DNA from: Hydrogenophilales bacterium
Lineage (GTDB): Bacteria; Pseudomonadota; Gammaproteobacteria; Burkholderiales; Thiobacillaceae
Reading direction: 5' to 3'
Assembly (NCBI GenBank): GCA_024636775.1
Contig: JAGXGP010000028.1
Coordinates: forward strand, 1-33,843
DNA length: 33,843 nucleotides
Shown here: one piece after another, positions 25,619-33,843 of the stretch
How positions within the stretch are numbered: the stretch's first letter is position 1
How the letters are laid out: every line of letters starts with the position of its first letter
Position numbers and translations under genes: made by a program
Notes under the pieces: model-generated
The model's database searches: none
What the model was told of the DNA's origin: nothing
Seen by the model: only the letters and a program-made list of their open reading frames with translations

Positions 25619-26575
25619 ATGTCGAACCAGACCCGCATCCAAGAACTGCGCCAGGCTCTGTCGCAAGTCATCGTTGGACAGACCGCGCTGCTCGATCGCC
25701 TGGTGATCGGCCTGCTGGCAGACGGCCACGTGCTGGTGGAAGGGCTGCCGGGGCTGGCCAAGACAACGGCGGTGAAAACTTTGGCGGCGGCGATTCATGG
25801 CAGTTTCCGGCGGATTCAGTTCACACCGGATTTGTTGCCGGGCGATCTGACCGGCACTGACGTGTATCACGAGGGGCAGTTCGAATTCATCGAAGGGCCG
25901 CTGTTTCACGAAATCATTCTGGCCGATGAGATCAACCGCGCGCCGGCCAAAGTACAGGCGGCGCTGCTGGAAGCGATGCAGGAGCATCAGATCACGGTGG
26001 GCGGGGTGACGCGTCCGCTGCCGCCGCTGTTCATGGTGATGGCAACACAAAATCCACTGGAGCAGGCGGGCACCTATCCGCTGCCGGAAGCGCAGCTGGA
26101 TCGCTTTTTATTGCATGTGTCGCTGGACTATCCCAGCCCCGCCGAAGAACTCGATATTTTGCGGCGCGATCGTGCGCAGCCTGCGCTGGCCAAGCGGATG
26201 CCGTTGCCCGCCGTGATCGATGCGGCGACAGTGCTGGCGGCACGCGAGGAGGTGCGGCAGGTGCATGTGGCCGATGCGGTTGAGGCGTATATCGTCGAGC
26301 TGGTTCGCGCCACGCGCACCCCGGGCGCGTGGCGCCCCGACTGGGCGCAGGCGGTGGAAGTGGGTGCCAGCCCGCGCGCTTCGCTCGCCCTGCTGCACGC
26401 TTCATCCGCTGCAGCCTATTTGCGCGGACGCAATTTTGTGACGCCGGACGATGTACGCGAACTCGCCGCCGATTGCCTGCGTCATCGCATCACCTTGAGC
26501 CTCGACGCACGGCTGCAAAAGCTCAGCCGCGATGCGTTTATTGCAGGTCTGATCGAGGCGGTGCCCGCGCCGTGA
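25619..26575 (+). CDS. MoxR-family AAA+ ATPase
   Basis: A 318-residue AAA+ chaperone-like ATPase. Walker A is GLPGLAKT (residues 42-49), followed by TPDLLPGDLTGTDVY. Walker B is IILADEINRAPAKVQAALLEAMQE, the sensor 1 region MATQNPLEQAGTYPLPEAQLDRF, and the lid domain carries GASPRASLALL. MoxR proteins act with VWA-domain partners in assembling or activating other proteins, and the VWA genes follow directly. The ATG has AGGA 7 nt upstream. Its stop overlaps the DUF58 start (TGATG), making it the first gene of a tight six-gene operon of the Bat (aerotolerance) type. Confidence 0.95.
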   Translation: MSNQTRIQELRQALSQVIVGQTALLDRLVIGLLADGHVLVEGLPGLAKTTAVKTLAAAIHGSFRRIQFTPDLLPGDLTGTDVYHEGQFEFIEGPLFHEIILADEINRAPAKVQAALLEAMQEHQITVGGVTRPLPPLFMVMATQNPLEQAGTYPLPEAQLDRFLLHVSLDYPSPAEELDILRRDRAQPALAKRMPLPAVIDAATVLAAREEVRQVHVADAVEAYIVELVRATRTPGAWRPDWAQAVEVGASPRASLALLHASSAAAYLRGRNFVTPDDVRELAADCLRHRITLSLDARLQKLSRDAFIAGLIEAVPAP

Positions 26576-27570
26576 TGCCGCGTGCTGCACAGCTTGCGCG
26601 CAGGTTTATTCTGGAATGGTTTAAGGCATTTGCGCGCAGCCGTACCCAACCGCATCTTGCCGATGCGGGCATACACGCACCGCTGATTTCCGCAAACGAA
26701 ATTGCTGCGCTGGCCGAACAGGCCAGTTTGTTGGCGCAACTGCCGGTGCGCGAAGTCCACGATCACCATGCCGGCGACTGGGCCTCGCGCTGGCTCGGGC
26801 GCGGGCTGGATTTCGAGGAGTCGCGCTTGTATAGCCCCGGCGATGACACCCGCGACATGGACTGGCGCACCACTGCGCGAACCGGACGCCCGCACCTTAA
26901 AATCTACCGTGAAGAACGTAAGCCGGCGGTGCATCTGGTGGTCGATCGTGGCGCAACGATGCGCTTTGGCACCCGCAAGCGGCTCAAGGTGACGCAGGCC
27001 GCGCGGGTGGCGGCGATATTGGCCTTTGCCGCCAGCGGGCAGAACGGCGTGGTCGGTGCCACACTGTGGAGCCGTGAGGACGAGACGTTGCCGGCGCGCC
27101 ATGGAAGGTTGGCTGCCCTCGGCTTGATTGATCAGGCTGCCGCAGCGTGCCCGCCGCAGACCGATCCTGCGCCGACCGATGCGTTGCGCCAGACCGATCG
27201 TCTGGCCATCCTGGAAGAAAGTCTGCCGCGCGGTGCGCGGCTGGTTCTGATCAGCGATTTCGCTTGGTTGAGCACCGAGCACGAGTCATCGCTGGCGCAA
27301 CTGGCTGCCCGTTTCGATGTCTGGGCGATTCAGATTGTCGATGCCGCAGAACAGGTTTTACCGGCGATGGGTCTGGTGCGTTTTCATGACATGGCCAGCC
27401 GCCAGGACGTCTGGCTGGATACCGCGCAGGCCAGCGTACGCAGTGCCTGTCAGATTGCGTTTTCCCGGCGGCTTGACGCACAGGCGGCCAGCCTGGCGCG
27501 TGCCGGGATCCACCATCAACGTATTGCAAGCGAGGCCGACGATCTGGTCGCGCTGTTGGCGCATGGCTGA
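26575..27570 (+). CDS. DUF58 domain protein
   Basis: A 331-residue protein of the DUF58 family, which is related to VWA domains and nearly always lies next to moxR. The family signature is clear: VHDHHAGDWASRWLGRGLDFEESRLYSPGDD-type text around residues 60-95, then MDWRTTARTGRPHLKIYREE and the VWA-like strand VHLVVDRGATM. The start ATG overlaps the moxR stop. The last 8 nt overlap the start of the next gene. It presumably is cytoplasmic or membrane-associated with the MoxR complex; the molecular role is unknown. No signal peptide or clear membrane helix was seen. Confidence 0.93.
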   Translation: MPRAAQLARRFILEWFKAFARSRTQPHLADAGIHAPLISANEIAALAEQASLLAQLPVREVHDHHAGDWASRWLGRGLDFEESRLYSPGDDTRDMDWRTTARTGRPHLKIYREERKPAVHLVVDRGATMRFGTRKRLKVTQAARVAAILAFAASGQNGVVGATLWSREDETLPARHGRLAALGLIDQAAAACPPQTDPAPTDALRQTDRLAILEESLPRGARLVLISDFAWLSTEHESSLAQLAARFDVWAIQIVDAAEQVLPAMGLVRFHDMASRQDVWLDTAQASVRSACQIAFSRRLDAQAASLARAGIHHQRIASEADDLVALLAHG

Positions 27571-27991
27571 TCCGCGCAACGAACTGGCGGATATTGTCGC
27601 GCCGGTTGCACCGGCGATGACGGCAAGCGCGGGCGGATTGCCGGGGTGGCTGTGGGCCGCTGGATTGCTGGGGATGGCCGGGGTGATGCTGATGGTTTGG
27701 CAATGGCGTCGGCGTCGTTTTGCGCGCAGCTTGCAGGCGATTGCTACCGCGGTAGCCCGTTAGCAGGGCACGCCGGTGGAGATCGCTCGTCTGCTCGACG
27801 CCTGGGCGCGCGGCCGATTCAATTTAAGTCGGCTGGACGCGGCACACTGTCCGCAAGGCCTCGATCCGGACAACTGGTCTGTCTGGGTCAATGCGCTGAC
27901 GCGTCTGCGGTTTGCGCCGTCGCCACCCGGCGGCACGAAAGAACTGGCGGGCTTGTGCGCGACTGCACAGGCGTGGAAACCCCATGCTTGA
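27563..27991 (+). pseudogene. DUF4381-like gene interrupted by an in-frame amber codon
   Basis: One frame runs from ATG 27563 to TGA 27991 with a single TAG at 27761-27763 (codon 67). Before it lies a 66-residue part with the DUF4381-type opening DPRNELADIVAPV and one membrane helix (residues ~27-45) followed by Arg-rich text. After it the frame continues 75 residues (IARLLDAWARGRFNLSRLDA ... AWKPHA). Both parts keep good coding character and both ends overlap the neighbours by 8 nt (ATGGCTGA and ATGCTTGA), as expected of an intact gene of ~142 residues. The TAG is followed by CAG, so a C-to-T change in CAGCAG would explain it. It could be a recent mutation, a base-calling error, a suppressed stop, or two separate polypeptides (GTG 27776 could restart). 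Confidence 0.75.
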
Positions 27992-28964
27992 ACTGGCGCA
28001 GCCGCTTTGGATGATTTTGCTGCTGCCGGCCGCCGGCTGGACTTGGCTGGCCTGGCGGCGTACGCAAGGCGAAACCCCTGCTGTAATACTCAATCACCCG
28101 GCTTTGCCCTTGGCCGAGGTCGGTCGGTTGCCCACGCCCAGTCTGCGCGTGCCGGTCATGTTGCGCGGGGTGGCAATGGGATTACTGGTGCTGGCGCTGA
28201 CACAGCCGCGCGAAATGGGCGACTGGATCACGCCGCCGCCCGAGGGTCGCGACATGGTGCTGTTGATCGACACCTCGCTCACCATGAGCATCCGCGACTT
28301 TACGCAAGCCGGGCGCGAAGTCGAACGCATGGCCGTGCTGAAGGACACGTTGTCGCAATTCATAAAAGGCCGCCCTGGAGATCGCTTTGGCGTGATTGTG
28401 TTTGGCAGCGAAGTGGCGACGCTGACGCCGCCGACGTTTGATCGCGCGCATGCCATCGCCCAGATCCAGCGCTTGCAGGTGGGCATGGCGGGGCCCGATA
28501 CCGCGCTCGGGGATGCGCTGGGCATGGCGCTCAAGCAGGTGCAAACGCGCCGCCTGCGGCCGGCCATCATTCTGGTGAGCGATGGCGCGGACAACAATGC
28601 GGGTTCGCTCACGCCCGTCGAGTCGCTCGCGGTGGCCCGGCAAGCCGGTGTCGCCATTCACACCCTGCAATTTGGCAGGGATCCCTTTGCTGCAGGTCGC
28701 GCCGCAGCCCTCGGATCTAAATCAGATGACGCCGAATTGCAGCCTGATCTGGCCGATTTGTCGCGCCTGACTCAAGGGCAACATTTTTCTATCGGCGGTT
28801 CGGATGATGCGGCGCACGTCATCCGTGCCATCGATCAACTCGAGCCGACACTTGCAAACCCGGCGCAGCACCGGCAGGTGCGTGAGTGGTACTGGGTTTT
28901 GCTCGCGCTGGCGGCGGTTGCGCTGGCGGGCGCACGCTGGCTCAGCCTGAGGCACACGGCATGA
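27984..28964 (+). CDS. BatA-like VWA protein
   Basis: A 326-residue inner-membrane protein. N-terminal helices (residues ~6-25 and ~55-73) are followed by a VWA domain with the metal site at LLIDTSLTMS, then GPDTALGDAL and LVSDGADNNAG. A C-terminal helix closes it (~305-322). The usual MIDAS pattern DxSxS reads DTSLT here, with Thr in place of the second Ser; Thr can still donate an oxygen ligand. Bat proteins are thought to work with MoxR in the envelope. The start overlaps the previous frame by 8 nt and the stop overlaps batB (ATGA). Confidence 0.9.
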   Translation: MLELAQPLWMILLLPAAGWTWLAWRRTQGETPAVILNHPALPLAEVGRLPTPSLRVPVMLRGVAMGLLVLALTQPREMGDWITPPPEGRDMVLLIDTSLTMSIRDFTQAGREVERMAVLKDTLSQFIKGRPGDRFGVIVFGSEVATLTPPTFDRAHAIAQIQRLQVGMAGPDTALGDALGMALKQVQTRRLRPAIILVSDGADNNAGSLTPVESLAVARQAGVAIHTLQFGRDPFAAGRAAALGSKSDDAELQPDLADLSRLTQGQHFSIGGSDDAAHVIRAIDQLEPTLANPAQHRQVREWYWVLLALAAVALAGARWLSLRHTA

Positions 28965-30694
28965 TCGACATGCTGCTGAGCCTGCACTGGCGTGAACCGC
29001 TGTGGTTGGGGCTGGCTCTGATGCCACTGTTGTTTGTTTGGTGGCGTTGGCGAAGGCGCGCTCGCTTGTTGCGCTATGCCGATGCTGCATTACTGCCCTG
29101 GGCGTCGAGTCGGCCAAGCGCGGGGCCGACGTCGAGCTTGCGCGGTTGGGCGCATGGCTTGGCCTGGCTGTTGCTCGCGCTGGCGGCAGCCGGGCCGCGC
29201 ACGCCGCTGGAACTGCGCGAAGGCCAGTCCACACCGCGCCATCTGTTGACCGTGATGGTCGCGCTTGATGTATCGGCTTCGATGCGTGCCACCGACATTG
29301 GGCCAGACCGTCTCACCCGCGCCCGCCTCGAACTGCTTGACTGGTTGCCCCGACTGCAGGGTGAGCGGGTAGGGCTGATTGTCTATGCGGGCGAAGCCGG
29401 GGTGTTGCTGCCGCCGACCGACGACACGGCGCTGCTGCAACGTGCCATCGAACAAGCCGACCCGCGTCTGATCGATGCGCAGGGTAGCAACCTCGGGGCC
29501 GCGCTGGATCTGGCTCGCACGCAACTGCAAGCGGCACCCGGCAAGGCCCGTGCGGTGCTGCTGGTCACCGATGCCGAATCCGGCAGTGCGGATGCCGCCG
29601 CAGAAAAAGCGGTGCAGGCGCTTAGCAAAGCCGAGTTGCCATTGTTTATTTTGGGGGTGAGCAGCGAGGCGGGTGCGCCGATACCGCTGCCAGAAGGCGG
29701 CTTTGCCGAACAGGAAGGGGTGCAGGTACAAAGCCGCATGGCTGTTGTGCCATACCGTCAGTGGGCGCAAACATCGGGGGGGCGCTTCGTCGAGGTGAGT
29801 GACGGGGATGCGGATTGGACTGCATTGCACGATAGCGGACTTGCCAACTTGCCGGGGGATTCGGTTTCGCCCGAGGCGACTGCTGCCTGGAACGAACGCT
29901 ATGCCTGGTTTTTAGCGCCTGCGCTGGCGTTGTTCATGGCCGTTTTCTTGCCGCGCCGAGTGGTCGCCATCGTGGCGCTGGTGGTGTGGGTTGGCGCGCT
30001 GTCGCCTGGGCCTGCATGGGCCAGCGAGGCCTCTGCCTGGCAGGCCTGGCAACAAAAACAATATGGCAGCGCGCAAACGCTTTATATGCACGTTGGTGGT
30101 TACGCCGGCCAGATGGGCGCGGGCGCGTCGGCCTGGCGGCTGGCGGATTACTCTATCGCAGCGCAACACTTTGGCGCGGCCTTGTTGCTGGCTGCCAACG
30201 ACAGTCAGCGTGCCGACGCGCTCTACAACCTGGGCAATGCCCATTACGGCCAGGGGCAATATGCCATTGCCGTCGAGGTTTACGAAGCGGTGTTGCGGAT
30301 GCGGTCCAAGGATGCAAAAGCGCAAGCCAATCTGGTCTGGGCCAAGCAGCGTCTAAGCCGTCAGCCGGCCGAAACGCCGATGCAAAGCGATTTGCGCGGA
30401 CGGCGCGGGATGCTCGCCGAAGGCCAGATTGCGCTTGACGGCGAACCCGGCTGGCGCCGTGAAGACACGCAGTCCGATCCGATAGGCGTGCAGCTGGACC
30501 GGCAATCACAGGCAGCAGCGGGTGCGCGTGCGAAAGCTGGCCTTGGCGCCAAGAAAACCATCACGGTCAATTCGCGTCTGGCCGTATCGGGCTTGAAAAA
30601 GCTGGATCGGCTGGAAGATCGCCCGGATGCCATGCTGAAAAATATGCTGAAGCAGGATGCGCGTCAAAGTAGTGTGGAGCGTTCGCCATGGTGA
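28961..30694 (+). CDS. BatB-BatC fusion: VWA plus TPR protein
   Basis: A 577-residue protein. Two N-terminal helices (residues ~12-30, ~64-80) precede a VWA domain with a canonical metal site VALDVSASM, SNLGAALDLA and VTDAES. A helix pair (~310-350) leads to a periplasmic part with TPR-like repeats (ALYNLGNAHYGQGQYAIAV, YEAVLRMRSKDAKAQANL, ~415-470). A basic, low-complexity tail ends in several KK/RQ residues. In other genomes BatB (VWA) and BatC (TPR) are often separate; here they are one reading frame. Overlaps on both ends (4 nt with batA, 7 nt with batD) show the operon is intact. Confidence 0.9.
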   Translation: MIDMLLSLHWREPLWLGLALMPLLFVWWRWRRRARLLRYADAALLPWASSRPSAGPTSSLRGWAHGLAWLLLALAAAGPRTPLELREGQSTPRHLLTVMVALDVSASMRATDIGPDRLTRARLELLDWLPRLQGERVGLIVYAGEAGVLLPPTDDTALLQRAIEQADPRLIDAQGSNLGAALDLARTQLQAAPGKARAVLLVTDAESGSADAAAEKAVQALSKAELPLFILGVSSEAGAPIPLPEGGFAEQEGVQVQSRMAVVPYRQWAQTSGGRFVEVSDGDADWTALHDSGLANLPGDSVSPEATAAWNERYAWFLAPALALFMAVFLPRRVVAIVALVVWVGALSPGPAWASEASAWQAWQQKQYGSAQTLYMHVGGYAGQMGAGASAWRLADYSIAAQHFGAALLLAANDSQRADALYNLGNAHYGQGQYAIAVEVYEAVLRMRSKDAKAQANLVWAKQRLSRQPAETPMQSDLRGRRGMLAEGQIALDGEPGWRREDTQSDPIGVQLDRQSQAAAGARAKAGLGAKKTITVNSRLAVSGLKKLDRLEDRPDAMLKNMLKQDARQSSVERSPW

Positions 30695-32109
30695 GCAAGC
30701 TCCTGTTCCTGGCGTTGTTCTCTTGTGGTGTGGTCCAGGCGGCTTCGCTAACGGCACGGCTAGACAAATCCGCCATAACACTGGGCGAAGCGGTGCGGCT
30801 GACAATCGAGGCGCGCAGTCTGAGCCTGGATACACTGGATCTCACGCCGATCACGTCATCTTTCGATATGACGGCGCGAACCCTCAGCCGAGGTGCAGAT
30901 CAAGAAACGTTGGAGCTGACTTTGTATCCGCGTGGCGTGGGCGCGTTACGCGTGCCGCCGTTGCAGGTGCAAACCCAGCGCACAACCGCGCTGGCACTGA
31001 AGGTGGCCGATGGAAGCGAGACAATACCGCGCGTGACGGCAAGTTGGACACTGTCCCCGGCGTTAACCCTGGTCAATCAACCGACGCGTCTCACGCTGTC
31101 GATTTGCGACGATGGCAGCCTGCAATGGCAGCGCCCCGTCTTGCCCACGTCAACCGGGCATTTGGTGCGAGCGCTGGGTGAAGAAGAAGGTGAAGGGAGG
31201 CGTGGCGAGGAGGCTTGTACTTTGCACCAATTCCATTGGTCGCTGATTGCCACGCAAAGCGGACCCGTATCGGTAGGCGCACCCATGATCAACGCCGGCC
31301 GTTTTGGTCAGCGCTTGCGGTTTCCGGGGCCAGTTGTGGACTTTCAGGCCCGTGCACTTCCTGCGTGGTTGCCTGGGGCCGCGCCCCCAGTGGAACCTCA
31401 GGTAAAGATTGAATCATTGCCAGCGCGCTGGCCCCTGAATCGCCCGCTGAGTTGGCGCTTTCAGGTGACCGGCGGCTATAGCGCAGAAGGCCTGAAAACC
31501 TTGCTTGAGTTACAGCTGCACGAGTCACCCGAACTCGGTATGTATCCGCCCCTGATTGAAGTCGCGGCGATGGACGACAGCGCATCACCGTTGTTTCGAT
31601 ATCAGGTGACCTTGTATTTTCAGCCCCGCAGACGCGGGCCGTTGACGCTGCCTGTTGTGCAGTTACCGTGGTATGACGCTACACGCGGCCAACTGGCGAA
31701 TACTGTATTGAAGACCCAGTCGTTGATCGTATTCGACCCATTCTGGAAGCAAGCGGTTTGGGTGGCGGGCGGACTTGTCAGTGCGTTGCTGCTTGGCGGA
31801 CTCATCTGGCAGGCGCGCAACATGTTGCGTTGGCGGTTGGCGCGGAGGCGCAGTTTGCAGCGCATTCGCCAGGCAGGATCAGTAGACGCCTTGGTGCACG
31901 CGGTGAGGCAGTTTTCTCTGACAGGGCAACCCGATGCGCCCAGTCTGGGCGAGTGGATGCAGCGTTTACAGCAGCATGCGCAGATAGGCGATGTGGCGAA
32001 AGCCGTTGCGCAATTGGAGCAGCAGCAGTTTGGGCGAGCGGCCTATTCATTGACTGAATTGCAGCAGCACTTCCTGCAGGCGCTGGCGGGAACACAGCCT
32101 AAATCGTAG
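30688..32109 (+). CDS. BatD-like membrane-anchored protein
   Basis: A 473-residue envelope protein. A signal peptide (MVSKLLFLALFSCGVVQA, cleavage near residue 18) is followed by beta-rich Ig-like domains (SLTARLDKSAITLGEAVRLT, VGALRVPPLQVQT) typical of BatD oxygen-tolerance proteins. A single membrane helix lies at ~358-376 (VWVAGGLVSALLLGGLIW), followed by a short cytoplasmic helical tail. The ATG has GGAG 8 nt upstream and overlaps the preceding gene by 7 nt. It is the last gene of the operon; a strong hairpin terminator follows. Confidence 0.88.
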   Translation: MVSKLLFLALFSCGVVQAASLTARLDKSAITLGEAVRLTIEARSLSLDTLDLTPITSSFDMTARTLSRGADQETLELTLYPRGVGALRVPPLQVQTQRTTALALKVADGSETIPRVTASWTLSPALTLVNQPTRLTLSICDDGSLQWQRPVLPTSTGHLVRALGEEEGEGRRGEEACTLHQFHWSLIATQSGPVSVGAPMINAGRFGQRLRFPGPVVDFQARALPAWLPGAAPPVEPQVKIESLPARWPLNRPLSWRFQVTGGYSAEGLKTLLELQLHESPELGMYPPLIEVAAMDDSASPLFRYQVTLYFQPRRRGPLTLPVVQLPWYDATRGQLANTVLKTQSLIVFDPFWKQAVWVAGGLVSALLLGGLIWQARNMLRWRLARRRSLQRIRQAGSVDALVHAVRQFSLTGQPDAPSLGEWMQRLQQHAQIGDVAKAVAQLEQQQFGRAAYSLTELQQHFLQALAGTQPKS

Positions 32110-32148
32110 GATCGATCAACCGAGCCCGCCCAGATGTACCGAATGGAC

Positions 32149-32186
32149 AGGCGTAAAAAAGGGGCTTCCGCCCCTTTTTTACGCCT
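32149..32186. terminator. Bidirectional rho-independent terminator between batD and soxB
   Basis: A 17-bp perfect inverted repeat (32149-32165 and 32170-32186) with a 4-nt loop TTCC. A GC core (GGGGC/GCCCC) is flanked by A6 on the left and T6 on the right, so both strands read as hairpin plus U run. It lies 40 bp after the batD stop and 20 bp after the soxB stop, and serves both convergent genes. Confidence 0.95.
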
Positions 32187-32205
32187 CGACTGAGTCTAAC
32201 CCGAA

Positions 32206-33843
32206 TCAGGACACACCGCCTTGGTAATCGGCAATTCCTGGATTGGATTTGCCGATGCCGACGATCTTGGGCTCGTTGAGCTTCAGCCCCTTGATGACTT
32301 TTTTGTCACGCAGGTAGCTGGCAACCACGTCCCAAATCGGTTCACCGGTCGCACCTTCAGCAACAGGCGCCCAGCCTGCAACCTTGTAGGTCTTCTTGGC
32401 ATCGACCAACTTGCCCTTGATGCGCATGTCGGTGATCCGTTTGCCGATCTTCTGGTTCGGGTTGATGGTGTATTCGATGCCACCCACTCGCACCATGTCG
32501 CCGCCCTGCTGATAATACGGATCGACGTTGAACAGGTTATCGCAAACGTCTTCCATGATGGTCTTGATCGTTTCGCCCGTCATGTTGTTCAACGTAGTCT
32601 GCGGATAGGTAATCGCCGTCTGGTCCATCAGGCGCTCCATCGTGATGGGGTCGCCCGGAAGCAGCGTGGTACCCCAACGGAAACCGGGCGAGAAGGCCGC
32701 ATCTGCGCCTTTCACTTCCATCATGGCATCAACCAGCAGTTGATCCCAGGTGCCGTTGAAGTTGCCGCGGCGATAGAGGAAGTCATCGGTGACAGCAAGC
32801 TTTTCGTTGAGCTTGGATTCGTAAGGTGCGCGCACCTTGTTGATGTACGCAGACATGGTCGGGTCGGCGGGCAACAGGTTGGAGAATACCGGCAGCAAGC
32901 GATATTTATAGCTGGCTACGCGGTTGTTTTTCACCTCGAAATCCATCACACCGAGGAACTTGCCGTTGGAACCTGCGTTGGTCACAAGCGTAATGCCCTT
33001 GGCGTTCTTGACGGGTACCGGTTGCGGCACACCGTCATGGGTGTGGCCGCCGAAGATGGCATCGATGCCGGTAACGCGCGTTGCCATTTTCAGGTCCACA
33101 TCCATACCGTTGTGCGACAGCACGATCACAACCTTGGCACCCTTTGCGCGAGCGTCATTGACCCATTTCTGCATGCTGTCGTCGCGGATGCCGAAGCTCC
33201 AGTCCGGGACCATGTGTCGCGGGTTGGCGATCGGCGTGTAAGGGAAGGCCTGGCCGATTACAGCAACTTTGACACCATTCATTACTTTCATGGTGTAGGG
33301 CTTGAACACCTGATCACCAAAGTCGTTGGTGACGATGTTTTGCGCGACGAAATCGATGTTGGCTTTCTTGAAGTCCTTGTTGACGATTTCCAGAACGCGT
33401 TCGGCGCCAAAAGTCGACTCCCAGTGTGGTGTCATGACGTCAACGCCGAGCTTGATACAAGCGTCGACCATGTCTTGCGCATTGGTCCACAATGATGTGG
33501 CCGAACCCTGCCAAGTGTCGCCGCCATCAAGCAGCAAAGCACCGGGACGTTGTGCCCGCATCTTGTCGATCAGCGTTTTTAAGTGAGCGAAGCCACCGAC
33601 CTTGCCGTAGACCTTGGCCGCTTCAGTAAAGTCCAGGTAGGTGAATGCGTGGGCTTCTGCGCTGCCTGGCTTGATGCCAAACTTCTTCAGCAAATCTTGC
33701 CCGACAATATGCGGAGCCTTGCCAAGCGCTTCGCCTACGCCAATATTGACGTTAGGTTCACGGAACCACACCGGCAGCAATTGCGCATGGCAGTCGGTAA
33801 AGTGGAGAAACGATAGATTGCCGTGACGAGGTACGTCGTAAAA
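32206..33843 (-). CDS. soxB: SoxB thiosulfohydrolase, 5' end cut by window
   Basis: Periplasmic hydrolase of the Sox multienzyme pathway that removes sulfate from the SoxY-bound thiosulfate adduct; a metallophosphatase-fold enzyme with two metals. The frame stays open to the window edge, and 545 residues are present. The first reads FYDVPRHGNLSFLHFTDCHA with the metal motif DxH, continuing into FREPNVNIGVG. Further motifs are LLDGGDTWQGSATSLW, MTPHWESTFGAE, IGQAFPYTPIANPRHM, VIVLSHNGMD and GGHTHDGVP. The missing N-terminus would carry the export signal (usually Tat). It implies that the host oxidises reduced sulfur; other sox genes are probably beyond the right edge, upstream of soxB. Confidence 0.97.
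   Translation of the reverse strand, partial: FYDVPRHGNLSFLHFTDCHAQLLPVWFREPNVNIGVGEALGKAPHIVGQDLLKKFGIKPGSAEAHAFTYLDFTEAAKVYGKVGGFAHLKTLIDKMRAQRPGALLLDGGDTWQGSATSLWTNAQDMVDACIKLGVDVMTPHWESTFGAERVLEIVNKDFKKANIDFVAQNIVTNDFGDQVFKPYTMKVMNGVKVAVIGQAFPYTPIANPRHMVPDWSFGIRDDSMQKWVNDARAKGAKVVIVLSHNGMDVDLKMATRVTGIDAIFGGHTHDGVPQPVPVKNAKGITLVTNAGSNGKFLGVMDFEVKNNRVASYKYRLLPVFSNLLPADPTMSAYINKVRAPYESKLNEKLAVTDDFLYRRGNFNGTWDQLLVDAMMEVKGADAAFSPGFRWGTTLLPGDPITMERLMDQTAITYPQTTLNNMTGETIKTIMEDVCDNLFNVDPYYQQGGDMVRVGGIEYTINPNQKIGKRITDMRIKGKLVDAKKTYKVAGWAPVAEGATGEPIWDVVASYLRDKKVIKGLKLNEPKIVGIGKSNPGIADYQGGVS

Noticed and set aside
32221-33495. Long plus-strand open frame (424 codons) opposite soxB
   Set aside because: It is antisense to a gene with clear SoxB motifs throughout, has no recognisable domain and no ribosome site; it is a by-product of biased codon use.
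1-33843. CRISPR arrays, insertion sequences, prophage genes, tRNA or rRNA genes
   Set aside because: No regularly spaced repeats, transposase or integrase motifs, or recognisable RNA gene sequences were seen on reading both strands.

Overview
The window reads as chromosomal DNA of a sulfur-oxidising betaproteobacterium (Thiobacillus, Sulfuricella or a related Nitrosomonadales lineage). The basis is a soxB thiosulfohydrolase gene at the right end, a kef/kdsD divergent pair, an MSHA-type pilus cluster, a MoxR/Bat operon, and a moderately high GC content with dense, overlapping genes. The genus is an inference; no rRNA or tRNA gene was seen to confirm it.

Layout. (1) 1-3045: the 5' part of kdsD (LPS Kdo synthesis) diverges from a Kef-type K+/H+ antiporter. 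(2) 3.1-5.75 kb: a lone pilin gene on the minus strand has a perfect-looking sigma-54 promoter (TGGCAC-N5-TTGCA) and two dyads upstream. It diverges from a membrane sensor histidine kinase of PrsK-like layout. (3) 5.73-17.8 kb: one long minus-strand operon. In transcription order it encodes a sigma-54 response regulator (PrsR-like), MshM, MshL, MshN, MshE, MshG, MshI, MshJ, MshK and a pseudopilin, mostly joined by ATGA-type overlaps. The operon ends tail-to-tail inside the kinase gene. (4) 17.97-19.67 kb: a long conserved protein with a PilZ-like signature (RxxxR, then DxSxxG), upstream of the pilus operon. (5) 19.7-23.0 kb: alaS diverges from a DUF1415 gene. (6) 23.2-25.3 kb: trkH-trkA, a K+ uptake pair with a half-size, KtrA-like regulatory subunit. 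(7) 25.6-32.1 kb: an aerotolerance-type operon of MoxR ATPase, DUF58, a DUF4381-like gene with an in-frame amber codon, BatA (VWA), a BatB-BatC fusion (VWA + TPR) and BatD. (8) 32.2 kb to the end: soxB on the minus strand, cut by the window edge, separated from batD by a strong bidirectional terminator.

How they may work together. The most interesting unit is the 3.1-19.7 kb block. The kinase and the sigma-54 activator flank the pilus machine. A sigma-54 promoter sits exactly before the lone pilin, so a two-component system probably switches on that pilin. Two proteins with c-di-GMP-binding signatures (the MshEN-type N-terminus of MshE and the PilZ-like protein) suggest second-messenger control of the same pilus. 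No prepilin peptidase and no full set of minor pilins is in the window, so the system must be completed from elsewhere.
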